Shown here: positions 48,501 through 53,987 of the stretch, one piece after another
Position numbering within the stretch: position 1 is the stretch's first letter
Layout: each line of letters begins with the position of its first letter
The notes under the pieces: generated by a model
Told to the model about the DNA's origin: nothing
Seen by the model: the letters and a program-made list of their open reading frames with translations, nothing else
Databases searched by the model: none
Program-made: the position numbers and the translations under genes
Assembly (NCBI GenBank): GCA_002633005.1
Contig: NMRA01001096.1
Location: forward strand, 1-53,987
Length of the DNA: 53,987 nucleotides
DNA from: Phoronis australis
Lineage: Eukaryota; Phoronida; Phoronidae
Direction: 5' to 3'

Positions 48501-48856
48501 GTAAAATGGTAAATTTCCAATAAATGGTTGAACAAAATTTATAGCAGTAAAAGCACTCTCAGAAGCCACAGGCGCCTTTCACCTCGGCTGAGCTAGGTCC
48601 CCTCAGCTTACAAATTAAAAACTCCTAATTTTCAAAAACCAAGCACTTACAGACCCAAGAATACTAACCTCACAAAGTCTTCTACACATCTCTTACAAAA
48701 GCGGTGTCCACAAAAGCTCTGCATTGGTTCGCGCAGAACATAACGACAGTAACTACACAAGTATTTATCGTCAACTTTCTGGATAAATATGTTGTGCGGG
48801 AAGCCATTCTTTGACGTCCTTTCCTTAGACACTGAAGGATATGTCGACACAGCCAT
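24290..48856 (-). CDS. TRAF: TRAF-family adaptor/E3 ligase (TRAF3-like), 10 visible coding exons, one piece missing
   Basis: Ten minus-strand exons join with canonical GT-AG sites and matching phases into RING (residues ~30-75), TRAF-type zinc fingers (~87-245), a coiled coil (~275-402) and the MATH/TRAF-C domain. In animals TRAFs bind cytoplasmic tails of TNF-receptor and Toll/IL-1 receptor complexes as trimers. The RING attaches ubiquitin and the MATH domain binds receptor peptides, feeding NF-kB and JNK signalling. Visible codons total about 533. Adding the missing start of MATH (~28 residues by comparison with the family) gives about 560, close to vertebrate TRAF3. TRAF3-like features are the GRTLSLYS start of MATH and the ending VDTSNL, but TRAF2/TRAF5 affinity cannot be excluded without a tree. 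Intron 1 is 15.7 kb and packed with transposons. The missing exon should lie between 25012 and 27757, where the array and the N gap are. Confidence 0.93.
24815..24990 (-). CDS. TRAF: TRAF exon: MATH domain, middle
   Basis: 176 bases entering in phase 1, acceptor GTTATTACAG, donor GTGAGT. Conserved MATH strands are FYTSPTGYRMC, NGDGSGKGTH, LSLFF-type VSLFFVVMRGE and PWPFKQR. Entry phase equals the exit phase of the coiled-coil exon, so the missing exon must be a multiple of three. The 60-bp tandem array starts only about 30 bases upstream of this acceptor. Confidence 0.95.
25021..25643. repeat. 60-bp tandem array in a TRAF intron, running into the gap
   Basis: Nine near-identical 60-bp units fill 25081-25620, with a diverged unit before them (25021-25080) and a partial unit at the gap edge. 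Each unit is itself two related 30-bp halves, both starting AGTGCT.TAGG and containing CATTG. Because 60 is divisible by three, long open frames appear on both strands; they are not genes. The array is cut off by Ns, so its true length is unknown. Confidence 0.95.
25644..26391. other. Assembly gap (748 N)
   Basis: Unknown bases directly abut the tandem array on the left, so the gap probably contains more array copies. It is also the most likely place for the missing TRAF exon that begins the MATH domain. Confidence 0.9.
26392..26950. repeat. Diverged repeat with 'GCCACTAGG.GGCGC' blocks
   Basis: Three related blocks (about 26457, 26603, 26840) contain GCCACTAGG or GCCGCTAGG, then GGCGC-like and GTC.AATC(C/T)(A/G)TC(C/T)GAAAA words, and CCAAATTTTATGAAAATT-like words between them. 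Related words occur at 32030-32290. It behaves like an interspersed non-coding element in TRAF introns. Confidence 0.55.
26953..27230 (+). pseudogene. LINE fragment (L1/Tx1-like), start of reverse transcriptase region
   Basis: The plus-strand frame contains WVEEGETNSKYFLSLEKHSY, matching the 'W.EEGE..SKYF..LEK' segment that lies between endonuclease and reverse transcriptase in L1/Tx1-like LINEs. It is soon broken by frameshifts and stops. It is antisense to TRAF and inside its intron. Confidence 0.65.
27543..27662 (+). repeat. Intronic repeat, copy 1 (partner at 31330-31450)
   Basis: Both copies share the ordered words AGGAGTGAGA or GGGTAGTGAGAG, then ATAAGAAAAGTAATGTTCG, and GATA..AATACAA.TTGATAG. 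They are roughly three-quarters identical and in the same orientation. Confidence 0.65.
27758..27940 (-). CDS. TRAF: TRAF exon: coiled coil before MATH
   Basis: 183 bases, acceptor CTTCCAG. The protein is a clear coiled coil rich in Glu, Lys, Arg and Gln, ending AEQNLRLQA, which aligns with the family's last heptads just before MATH. The frame closes at a TAG 8 bases later, so the GTGACT at 27757 is the only workable donor, leaving phase 1. Confidence 0.85.
28373..28481 (-). CDS. TRAF: TRAF exon: coiled-coil linker
   Basis: 109 bases, acceptor GTTGTCAG, donor GTAAGT. It ends in phase 1, which fits the next exon's two leading bases. It encodes a Ser/Gly-rich stretch and then LETKIFSLD. It is less conserved than the other exons, as expected for this region. 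Confidence 0.82.
28907..29149 (-). CDS. TRAF: TRAF exon: end of zinc fingers and start of coiled coil
   Basis: 243 bases, phase 0 at both ends, acceptor TTGTTTTAG and donor GTGAGG. It begins IKSDNVQSHNKKCVVQH, the usual end of the last finger, passes through a Gly/Ala/Ser-rich linker and ends in a heptad-like helix (RRIEEMTETVRQLQSRV). Confidence 0.92.
29589..30131 (+). mobile_element. 5'-truncated LINE (L1/Tx1-like) with poly(A)-rich tail
   Basis: The open frame 29589-29990 matches the C-terminal end of L1/Tx1-like LINE proteins: ETLSHLFWEF with FWKEFGKLL, then NILLLLAKQYIY and finally a KWENF-type end. The zinc-knuckle-like Cys (SCNK) precedes it. A 3' UTR of about 110 bp ends in an A-rich run near 30113-30131, as expected for target-primed insertion. 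It lies in the TRAF intron between exons 30581 and 29149, antisense to the gene. Confidence 0.75.
30581..30658 (-). CDS. TRAF: TRAF exon: fourth zinc-finger segment
   Basis: 78 bases (26 codons), acceptor GTTCTTACAG and donor GTATGA. It encodes the HQDPVKGNCSRQYAPC and YGCKDM segment that links the IPRDQ end of the preceding exon to the HNKKC start of the next, completing the family's last finger. Confidence 0.9.
30875..31108 (-). CDS. TRAF: TRAF exon: central zinc fingers
   Basis: 234 bases, phase 0 at both ends, acceptor ATTCACCAG and donor GTGAGA. It carries successive Cys/His fingers: HETKCQYVSIACPQGC, RDFHMASLC, CKECGADV with HLEVC, and CSGCGTSIPRDQ. These hold the elongated zinc-finger stalk that sets the distance between RING and trimer. 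Confidence 0.95.
31330..31450 (+). repeat. Intronic repeat, copy 2 (partner at 27543-27662)
   Basis: See the partner copy: same orientation, conserved core ATAAGAAAAGTAATGTTCG, in the neighbouring TRAF intron. Confidence 0.65.
31535..31633 (-). CDS. TRAF: TRAF exon: first TRAF-type zinc finger
   Basis: 99 bases in phase 0 at both ends, acceptor CTTTCATAG and donor GTAAGA. It begins LFPDNAIRRDL and contains the finger half CPNKHCDWKG, which matches the conserved 'FPDNA..RE' and 'C....C.W.G' pattern after the RING in this family. Confidence 0.92.
32020..32300. repeat. Copy related to the 26392-26950 repeat
   Basis: It contains TGCCACAAGGGGACGCAAC and, about 200 bp later, TTGCCACAGGGAGACG, with CCAAATTTCGTGAAAATTCGTC between them, in the same order as the gap-flanking repeat. 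Confidence 0.5.
32908..32977 (-). CDS. TRAF: TRAF exon: second half of RING
   Basis: 70 bases, acceptor TTTGTTTCAG and donor GTAAGA. It completes the split codon from the first coding exon and supplies the last RING ligands in PTQCPIC, followed by an acidic linker. It is too short to stand out as an open frame; it was found by phase and motif. Confidence 0.9.
33150..34477. other. TRAF intron 1 sequence, no gene recognised; one short duplication
   Basis: A stretch of about 55 bp containing GTGCCTGCAAGTGTTG / CTGCCTGCAAGTGTTA occurs twice in tandem (about 33667-33720 and 33736-33790). Near 34335 there is a CCCTAATAAGCGCCCGGGG word of the kind often seen in dispersed invertebrate repeats. No coding frame is supported. 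Confidence 0.45.
34484..34946. mobile_element. hAT-like MITE with 6-bp visible target duplication
   Basis: The left end CAGGGTTTGGAAT and the right end (reverse complement CAAGGCTTGGAAT) form imperfect terminal inverted repeats of the hAT style. ATCTGT flanks both sides (34478-34483 and 34947-34952). hAT elements normally give 8 bp, so either two bases have mutated or the family differs. Several CGCGGAAA words occur near the ends. No coding capacity. Confidence 0.6.
34953..36102. other. TRAF intron 1 sequence, no gene recognised
   Basis: A (TG)n run lies at about 35310-35326. Opposite-strand open frames at 35333-35602 and 35353-35547 overlap each other and have no domain. Confidence 0.4.
36441..36713 (+). 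pseudogene. Truncated P2X7-ballast-like cysteine-rich protein inside Kolobok-like element 1
   Basis: The ATG at 36441 opens an acidic N-terminus, then GGYMFEP, a charged helix and the motif WCKCTVC...PTSIECLCCSE. The spacing W-C-x-C-x2-C...E-C-x-C-C-x-E resembles the zinc-binding core of the P2X7 receptor C-terminal 'ballast' domain, also known as a free-standing domain in many invertebrate proteins. The frame runs on to 36752, but beyond about 36713 it reads antisense through the transposase, so the real C-terminus has been lost in the internal deletion. Its role in the transposon is unknown to me. Confidence 0.7.
36714..37787 (-). pseudogene. THAP-domain transposase (Kolobok-like), frameshifted and truncated
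   Basis: It starts MPHCCCISGC at 37787, the start of a THAP zinc finger (site-specific DNA binding). A frameshift near 37680 leads to ENYRVCGKPFLPSDYERDL and then LKKDTIPSVL, the usual THAP end. The expected last His ligand appears as Pro (CGKP). A Ser/Pro-rich linker follows, then RRCQVCGEGV, WECVTGHSGKW and VLFTGNTF, which fit the Kolobok transposase N-terminal region. A one-base slip at the T run near 36910 shifts the frame into SKTTFNNIQ and DSPGRSAKYTPYTLM. The catalytic region is cut short at the deletion joint. Confidence 0.75.
38057..39224. other. TRAF intron 1 sequence, no gene recognised; one tandem duplication
   Basis: About 75 bp occur twice in tandem at 38128-38200 and 38203-38275 (both end AAAAAGCTCACT). 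Overlapping minus-strand frames at 38228-38421 are by-products of a C-rich stretch. No coding support. Confidence 0.45.
39225..39480 (-). repeat. Dispersed repeat, copy 2 (inverted partner at 3590-3835)
   Basis: It is the reverse-orientation copy of the repeat near the left end of the window, with shared blocks of 20-40 identical bases. Small indels change the frames between copies. Confidence 0.75.
40007..40625 (+). pseudogene. LINE reverse-transcriptase fragment (L1/Tx1-like)
   Basis: Conserved RT blocks appear in order across frameshifts: LIHGDQTGFILGRNVSKNIR (40067-40126), a degraded 'LLLINFEKPFDSL' block (about 40174-40215), FYKNIKSGV with WFNIRHGV (about 40290-40360), and the catalytic YADD-type box near 40490-40500 in another frame. 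The element is truncated on both sides and antisense to TRAF. Confidence 0.75.
40626..41829. other. TRAF intron 1 sequence, no gene recognised
   Basis: No domain or terminal repeat is seen. The plus-strand frame at 41231-41428 is not recognised and has no splice context. Confidence 0.4.
41830..42135 (+). repeat. Irregular tandem array of a TCTATACTATTATT-like motif
   Basis: At least nine copies of a 14-15 base motif (best form GTCTATACTATTATT) recur at irregular spacing of about 17-50 bases, mixed with AATTT(G/C)C and CACAAATTT(G/C)C words. The array begins at the point where the Gmr1-like integrase breaks down. Confidence 0.7.
42136..42470 (-). pseudogene. Integrase C-terminal segment of Gmr1-like element
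   Basis: It continues the integrase with SSAYHPESQGALERFHSTLK, which carries the third catalytic residue (E), then GFSPFELIF. A stop at 42225-42227 and a frameshift lead to LYLLSEQW...NLLDYSG (42214-42140), after which recognisable sequence is lost. Confidence 0.8.
42492..43964 (-). pseudogene. Zinc knuckle, aspartic protease and integrase ORF of Gmr1-like element
   Basis: A 490-codon open frame: zinc knuckle CNYCKKPSHVLSDC at the start, retropepsin motif ILRDTGASQSL (about 43740-43690), then a linker (~residues 200-310), the integrase HHCC finger (HSLPLGGH...CRTCHACQ, about 42880-42765) and the core with D in ITDCVGPLP. It stops at a TAG (42492-42494) in place of the codon just after IQSD, the second catalytic Asp, so one substitution separates it from the following segment. 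Confidence 0.85.
43989..44998 (-). pseudogene. Gmr1-like gag, main part with coiled coil and SCAN-like helical domain
   Basis: After the insertion the frame continues with KGDIIRYIAEHLVEENRLDE, then a Glu/Lys/Gln-rich coiled coil (44930-44730). A single in-frame TGA at about 44733 interrupts it. It then enters the helical domain with WPKQYWSLMLQSVIKGKAQQ and YRQKFRSL, related to the SCAN/gag C-terminal capsid fold. It ends at a stop at 43989 just before the zinc-knuckle ORF. Gag forms the particle in active relatives. Confidence 0.8.
45172..45490 (+). pseudogene. THAP-domain piece of Kolobok-like transposase 2
   Basis: The ATG at 45172 begins MVWCVVPACSNYEAARKAG, then FFRFL and RKWLAAVKN. 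After a frameshift near 45325 come RVCVRHFVDSDF with the Cys-x2-His pair of the THAP finger, and RLKSDAVPSVF, the usual THAP end. All four zinc ligands (C, C, C, H) are visible across the two frames. The rest of the transposase is deleted. Confidence 0.75.
45491..45711 (-). pseudogene. P2X7-ballast-like piece of Kolobok-like element 2
   Basis: The ATG at 45711 opens an acidic N-terminus (YSSDED), then SGYQFEP, then after frameshifts a charged helix (EVLERRRERAQTMEQM) and SWCQCANCTIMET. The layout (acidic start, GY.FEP, charged helix, WC.C..C) matches the plus-strand ORF of element 1. It is cut off immediately after the first cysteines by the junction with the THAP piece. Confidence 0.65.
46265..46376. 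repeat. 56-bp tandem duplication inside Kolobok-like element 2
   Basis: Two adjacent 56-bp copies (46265-46320, 46321-46376), each starting CAGTCCGG and rich in CpG, differ at only about five positions. They are much more GC-rich than their surroundings. Confidence 0.85.
46863..46968 (-). pseudogene. Gmr1-like gag, first segment
   Basis: The ATG at 46968 opens MDFSGFLASP...LLGFKKPELL, the N-terminus usual for this gag type. The frame enters the Kolobok-like element 2 at the TTAA at 46862-46865 and becomes meaningless there. It resumes on the other side of that element at 44998. Confidence 0.75.
47256..47770 (+). pseudogene. LINE remnant (L1/Tx1-like), internally deleted
   Basis: The plus-strand frames give QPLWHNDELKVRERSIF and KDLYSSNGK, which match a conserved block after the RT, then after a deletion SAASDILLLLGKTIYVKAK, which matches the C-terminal NILLLLAK-type helix also seen in the LINE at 29589-30131. 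It is antisense to TRAF. Confidence 0.6.
47780..48662. other. TRAF intron 1, 5' part; no gene recognised
   Basis: No coding support. A B-box-like GGTTCGAGTCC with short flanking inverted words (48126-48208) is discussed among the rejected items. Confidence 0.4.
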
Positions 48857-48889
48857 CTCAACCGCACAGCAGGTGAATGACAAAACTTC
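48669..48889 (-). CDS. TRAF: TRAF exon with start codon: first half of RING
   Basis: The coding part is 48856-48669 (62 codons plus 2 bases). I chose the ATG at 48856 because it has G at -3 and G at +4, and because a strong splice acceptor (TTTTCGCAG) ends just upstream at 48890, so the earlier in-frame codons are probably intronic. An untranslated exon further upstream is therefore likely. Zinc ligands visible are CSYC, CGH and CKRC. The donor GTTAGT follows at 48668. Confidence 0.9.
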
Positions 48890-48989
48890 CTGCGAAAAGC
48901 AAAAATCTGTAGCTGAAATCAAATTCCTACAAAATCATAATTTTAACTCAGTGCTACGGTTTTATTTTGAATACAATTAAGAGAAATGT

Positions 48990-51500
48990 GGATTTTTGTA
49001 TGTTGATTCTTCAAGGTATACTCTTTCAAATAAGCTCTTACAAATTTTCTCTAAGAGTTACCATTTTTTTTAGTTGACATTCACTTTTTAAAAAATGCAA
49101 GATTTGAAATTTGATCAAAATCATTGCGAATTTTGAGCAGGCTTTCAGCGGATGTTTTGTATTTTTCACTAGGACGTCTCTTTTTTGAATTATTCGGGAT
49201 TCTTAGATGATGTTCCTTTGTTGACTGATTTTTGTTGCACTTTTGTTACTTTACCTTCTTATGAACAAGATTAGATATCTTACACAATTCTGACATCTTC
49301 ATTTCTCATATAATTGTTATCATCATGTTCATCATCACCACCACCATCGTCATCACCATCATCACCATTGTCATCGTCATTTTCAATATTCCTTTCAGTC
49401 AATTTCGGCAAGTGTCGTTCCTTCAAGTGCTAGGCCACCGGCCTTTGAAATCATAAATTTACAACTTTACAATGACAATGATCGTCAATAAATACATACA
49501 TGAACAGAGATAATTATGCAATTAAACCTCTTGCAACAAATGTTTTCTTGCTTTCATTGCCAAAAAATATATATTTTGCCACTTGATTTAAGACTACTAG
49601 TAAGAACTTCAATTGATCTCAGGACAATGTGCATCTGTTCAGAACTACAATCTTCCTTTAAAAAGATTCCTCTATCACAACAGTGTAAAGTTCAGTACCT
49701 GTCTCATAGCTAGAAAAATTTAGCCAAAATCAAGTGTTCTCATTTAAAATACACGGCAATGTCTCACATAATCCCGCAAAGTCTTTCCAACCCTACCCAG
49801 TTGTCCATATCAACTGAATATGTGCTGGTAGTTCTAATACATTTTTAAACAAGAAAAACTAAATTTTGCCCCACTAGCTTACCACGTGCTGGCTTCTCTG
49901 TTATTTCCCCTGGTTTGCGGGTGACTTTTACAACACAAAGGGGAGTAAATGGTAAGTACAAAAATATTCTTTTATTATACCCACGCTATAGCTTTGAGGA
50001 AACTTCTGAGTACAGCAGAACAACCGATATATCACCAATCAATAACACAACAAACAACTATTATCATCAAATTAGTCTAGGAAAACATAGCAGTACAACT
50101 ATTATATTATACAATGTAAAGAATCGTGTGCTATGTCAATGTACAATCTCTATAACCAAGCGGCCGATTAAATATTTATTTCATACTACTCTGAATTAAA
50201 AACAGTGAGGCATTCATTTGACCTACAATGTGCAAAAAAAGAGAATATATAAAAAATAGTACACATACACTGTACATAATATGTATTGATATGATATCCA
50301 TAATCACCACACTATAGATCGGTTTACATGCTATTGACGTACTTTGCAGTAGTACAGTGAATGACGTAGGCTTCTTCTTCTTCCATATATGAACAAACAA
50401 CCGGAATACGGATCCTTACATGTTAGTGAATAATTAGTAATAACTGAACTGTGCATAACTGTGAAAATAACAATAAAACAAAGTGCGGGTTAGGGACACG
50501 ATAAAACTTTATTGTTTACTGAGTGAGGTTGATGATTGAGATGTGACCTGTGTCTGTGAAACGTCTGTTTCTGATGAGACAGGCCCACCACTCAATTACA
50601 ATTCATCCATGAGATAAGTTTTAAGTTTTATGCAACTCAGTGGTCCCTAAGGCCAACGGACCCTAACAAACCAAAATATTCTGTGCAAACCTCTCCCACT
50701 CTCCACCGATCCTCCTGGGTGACTTGACAGTTCAGAATCCGGGTTTGAGAAAATTCATAAACTCGTTTAGCCTAGCGGGTAGGAAATTTATACATTTCGA
50801 CATATCACACGACAATCACAAGAATTCAATTAGTCGGGGAAAAACCTTTGAAAACCTTACCAGGCTGTCCGTTACACAACAGTGGTCTGGGTTATTGAAG
50901 TGTAGTTAAGAGGTTTAGAATATCTAATACATTTCTTTACTTGTTTGTCAATCAACAGCTCATAAGCCAACACTCGCGTGCTACTGCTAGCGTTTTCTTA
51001 TGATGATATAAATATTTCAAAGTACGGACCGCGAAAAGGCCACGCACTTTTAATTCCCGAACTCTGGAATTGTGGGAACTGAACGCACGCCGCGGGCGTA
51101 GGACCACAAGCTGACGTCACGGATTGCAAACTCGAGGGTCTGTGCAGGAGACTAACTAAAAAGCAAGAATTCGCGAGATTATGTGAAATATTGCCGTGTA
51201 TAAAGCCCGTGACTGTGGCTAAATTTTCGCTGGATCCTAGCGTAGGTCCTAAAGTAAATGAACGCACGTCAGTTTGTTTTGTTCTCAGTATATTGATCTC
51301 GCCTTCAATGACGTCTTAAAGTCATATGATCCGTTTGTAGACGTTTTAAAAACATCGTGAATCTGCATAAAAACCATTGAAACATACTCTCTGACACTTA
51401 ATTAGAACTTTTCGTAAGTATGGGGTCGATCTGCTGCCTGTACATACTTTTTCTTTTCTTTTTTATTTTCTTAAAATCTGCGTGATCAAAACAAACGAAT
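48990..51500. other. Intergenic or 5' non-coding sequence, no gene recognised
   Basis: A CAT/ATC-type microsatellite lies at about 49308-49390. Several short frames lack domains. If the first coding TRAF exon is preceded by an untranslated exon, as its upstream acceptor suggests, this stretch would be intron. Confidence 0.4.
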
Positions 51501-51568
51501 GTTGCCCATAATGCTGTGCGGTTTGACCTTTCGGCAACTCGAGACAAATAGCTGTTTCCGGTGTCACG

Positions 51569-51660
51569 GGAAAAACCTTTGCCGGGCGGGAAAAACCTTT
51601 TGCCTTCCGGTATAATATCTTACTGCGCATGCGCGACAATCACTTCCCGTCAACCGCGGG
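51569..51660. promoter_or_regulatory. CpG-type promoter region with palindromic NRF1 site
   Basis: A perfect NRF1-type palindrome (TGCGCATGCGCG, 51624-51635) lies between two E2F-like GCGGGAAA words (about 51586 and 51656). It is preceded by a direct repeat of GGGAAAAACCTTT (about 51569 and 51588). It is 125 bp upstream of the ATG at 51759. Such sites drive housekeeping genes and are often bidirectional, so it may also serve the TRAF gene. Confidence 0.55.
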
Positions 51661-51758
51661 AAATATCATTGCTTTGCAGTCGAGGTTCGTGAGTTCTCCA
51701 GTCTAGGTGTTTTTCTTCGAGTTTCTGGTCGATTTTTTGGTTTCGTGTCGTTGTTGAT

Positions 51759-51885
51759 ATGGCTGAGCGAAAGTATACTGTGTATGACGTGAAGAGGTTC
51801 CTGGATGCTGGTATTGATCCACCATCTCTCAGTACTAAAAATGACAGGACAGCCTTCAGGTCATACTGCAAGAGCTTTCGTTTGG
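51759..51885 (+). CDS. First coding exon of an unidentified gene
   Basis: The ATG has G at -3 and G at +4. 42 codons plus one base end at a strong donor (TTTGG then GTAAGT at 51886). The peptide starts MAERKYTVYDVKRFLDAG and ends with FRSYCKSFRLG. Its pattern of basic and aromatic residues is reminiscent of N-termini of domesticated integrase-like or transposon-derived proteins, but I do not recognise the family. No following exon in phase 1 is identified in the remaining 2.1 kb, so the gene probably runs out of the window. Confidence 0.55.
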
Positions 51886-52026
51886 GTAAGTTGTTTATCT
51901 TGTTTTATATGATCGTTCGCTTAAATATCAGTTTTACGTTTGTAGTATGGCATTTCCCCGAGACAGTAGACCGTCTAAACTGGCCCAGTGTATGTGGCGT
52001 GTCCATGCCCAGGACTACGGAAGTTT

Positions 52027-52413
52027 TTATGTATTTAAGCTAGGTAGCCTACTAGGAATCCGTGCTTTAGTCTTGGATAATTCTAACTGCTTGATGAAAC
52101 GTTGACTTGCGACGATTACGTGATGCCTATTATCATTCAGGCAAAAGTAAACAAATCTGCATCCTGTTTGATTACCGAAACTAGGAGGATGCAACCCTAA
52201 AATTTGAAGCTGTTTGACTTTGACTGCTGCTCCTTGGCATGGGTTAACAAATAACATGCAGCATGAAAAATCCAGTATCATATTCGAAGCTTTGTTTTCA
52301 GTAATTGTGATTTCAACCAAACTATTAAGTCGGACAAAATACATCCTTCCTTTTATAGTGAGGTCTTCAAATACAAGGTCCTCGTTCGTCCGAGAGGAAA
52401 GGTGCCTGTGCAA
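52027..52413 (-). CDS. Uncharacterised 128-codon open frame, doubtful
   Basis: This is the longest open frame in the right-hand 5 kb. It has no recognisable domain; a hydrophobic stretch (ILDFSCCMLFV) lies in the middle. The listed start is not ATG-supported by context, and the frame overlaps the intron expected for the plus-strand gene starting at 51759. It may be a chance frame or a decayed element. Confidence 0.2.
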   Translation of the reverse strand: MHRHLSSRTNEDLVFEDLTIKGRMYFVRLNSLVEITITENKASNMILDFSCCMLFVNPCQGAAVKVKQLQILGLHPPSFGNQTGCRFVYFCLNDNRHHVIVASQRFIKQLELSKTKARIPSRLPSLNT

Positions 52414-52483
52414 GCCCTGACATATAGACTCTGCCTCTCACGTAATTTTAGTTGTTCATATTGTTACCTATTTGAGTTACAAG

Positions 52484-52612
52484 TGATGCGAACCTCAGTC
52501 ACTTGATGAGAATTGTTTGGGCTTCATGAGGGGAATTTCGTGTGATTTTTTGATAGTTTTCAGAGGCTATCTGGCCAATATTCGGCTCCGAAATCGAAGA
52601 ATTGAGGGCCCT
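52484..52612 (+). repeat. Dispersed repeat, copy 2 (partner at 24077-24238)
   Basis: It runs from GATGCGAACCTCA to GAATTGAGGGCCC, in the same orientation as the copy in the predicted TRAF 3' UTR; the middle is diverged. Confidence 0.6.
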
Positions 52613-53987
52613 GAAATATATTGATGATTTTAGTGTCTAGTATAGGTGAGACAGTTTCAATTGATCAATCAATTACAACCTCAACCTCATTTCTTAGTAC
52701 TAGCTATCAATATAATGCACAGACACATGGTTATTTTTCACTTTATCAAGGTATTAACAGGTAATTTTAGGAATGGTCCAGTTTACTATTTATGTTTGTA
52801 AACATTTGCGCATAGTCAGAAGTTATTGTCGGAAATTAACTCTTGCCCTAATCCTAACTTGTTTATATTCGAAATCTCTACATTACAGTTTACCTTACGT
52901 TACTAATACGTATTTTTGCGTAGTGTGGTATGCTTTCAACTAAAAAATTTAAGAAGTCTGAGTATTACAAAAATTATTAATTATTAATGAAATGAATTAC
53001 AATGTAAAGCATGCTCTAAAGGTATTTTATGTTTCTTAAGGACCATTTTCATCCTTTTTTTGATACATAATAAACAAAATTTCATATTTATTTTATGTCC
53101 AAACTGTTTGTGGTTCATGTTTTGCCCTTATGGCTTCATAAATACAATTGGGGCACACCTGCAGATTATGCCTCCCCAAATGTTACCTTTGAGATTGAAT
53201 TGTTTAGACCAGGGAGTGGGCTACTTATTTGCTTGTATTGACTTCAATAGATAAGTGAAACTTTGAAGCTATTGTTCTCTAATATGCCTCAGTTACCTTT
53301 AACAGCTTAATGCCATAATTTGAGGATGTTGTTTACCCTTTTGCTTGTGTTGACTTAGATAGAGGAAACTTTCAAACTATTGTTCTTTAATAAGCCTCAG
53401 GTAACCAGAACCTGCTGAGCAGTTCCCTAATTATTCCTCTAAACCTTCTGGTGCCTTAAGCTTATCAATCCCTACAGAGAGATCTATTGTGAGTTAAACC
53501 CCAGTACCTGGAGAGAGAGACCCAAGGTGTTAAGAGTGACTCCATATAAAAACCAACAGGTAGAGTCTATACCCAAAATCACTGATTTTTTTGAAACTTA
53601 GCACATGACTGTGGTTTGTTGAGATATAGAAAAATCTCACTTTTTAAGAATTTTCAATCATCATTTTTCTTTTTATGACCTGTACCTCCATTTTGCAACA
53701 ACATTGGGCGTCGAAGTAGGCATGTTTGAATGCATTTTACTAGCATGTGTGGTAAGGTCAAAACAAATGAATAATACGAATTGAAAGGGCAGTGGCTGAA
53801 TAATTTAATGGCATAACTTTCAAAATCCATTTTTAAATTTATATGCTTTGAATTTGTGAGGCAAAAACGGCTATTTTTCAGTTTTTCACTGAAGCCATTT
53901 TCGGCCAAATTTGGCACTCTGTAGCAGCCATAACGCACCTTTCCTGAAATTGACTTCATAATAATTTGTTTAGTCATTCCTAACCTG
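52613..53987. other. No gene recognised
   Basis: AT-rich sequence. Two related blocks of about 60 bp occur at about 53225-53285 and 53340-53400 (both contain GAAACTTT and TATTGTTCT then AAT.(A/T)GCCTCAG). The minus-strand frame 53654-53977 shows no domain. Confidence 0.4.

Noticed and set aside
48857-48922. Upstream in-frame start for TRAF (22 extra residues)
   Set aside because: The start codon at 48922 is followed by a strong splice acceptor at 48890 and the added residues do not resemble any TRAF N-terminus; the ATG at 48856 has better context.

Overview
This is a eukaryotic, animal window. It is AT-rich, intron-rich and crowded with transposable elements, with one assembly gap (25644-26391) and one isolated n (15246). 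The only well-supported host gene is a TNF-receptor-associated factor (TRAF). TRAF genes are animal-specific, and the repeat fauna (Gmr1-like Ty3/Gypsy, BEL/Pao, Polinton-type polymerase, Kolobok-like TTAA/THAP elements, L1/Tx1-like LINEs) is typical of invertebrate animals, often marine ones such as amphioxus, hemichordates, molluscs or cnidarians. I cannot name the species.

Layout. 1-6300: a dead gag-like gene (minus strand), a dispersed repeat, a MITE-like inverted-repeat element and a broken protein-primed DNA polymerase B fossil. 6300-13900: no protein gene recognised; it holds a tandem DR1 nuclear-receptor-like motif, a YY1/ETS-like cluster, a tRNA-derived SINE-like stretch, and an array of diverged units each carrying a long palindrome (about 11270-12870). 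13900-22640: LTR retrotransposons. These are a Ty3/Gypsy fragment present twice in tandem on either side of an n, a BEL/Pao element with both LTRs but lacking protease, reverse transcriptase and RNase H, an extra LTR joined to an inverted piece of the same family, and the 3' end of a second BEL/Pao-type element with an LTR.

24290-48856, minus strand: the TRAF gene. Ten coding exons can be joined by splice sites with matching phases, giving RING, TRAF-type zinc fingers, coiled coil and MATH domain. The piece encoding the start of MATH is not visible; a 60-bp tandem array and the N gap lie where it should be. Introns are full of transposons. Intron 1 (15.7 kb) holds a hAT-like MITE, a 1.95-kb Kolobok-like element, LINE remains and a Gmr1-like Gypsy element, which is itself split by a second Kolobok-like element at a TTAA site.

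The most interesting observation is that both Kolobok-like elements carry the same two genes in convergent orientation: a THAP-domain transposase (broken) and a short protein with a cysteine-rich motif resembling the P2X7 receptor C-terminal 'ballast' domain. Both are internally deleted through the middle of this gene pair. 48990-53987 holds a likely CpG-type promoter with a palindromic NRF1 site, a small first exon of an unidentified plus-strand gene (51759-51885), and otherwise nothing recognised.
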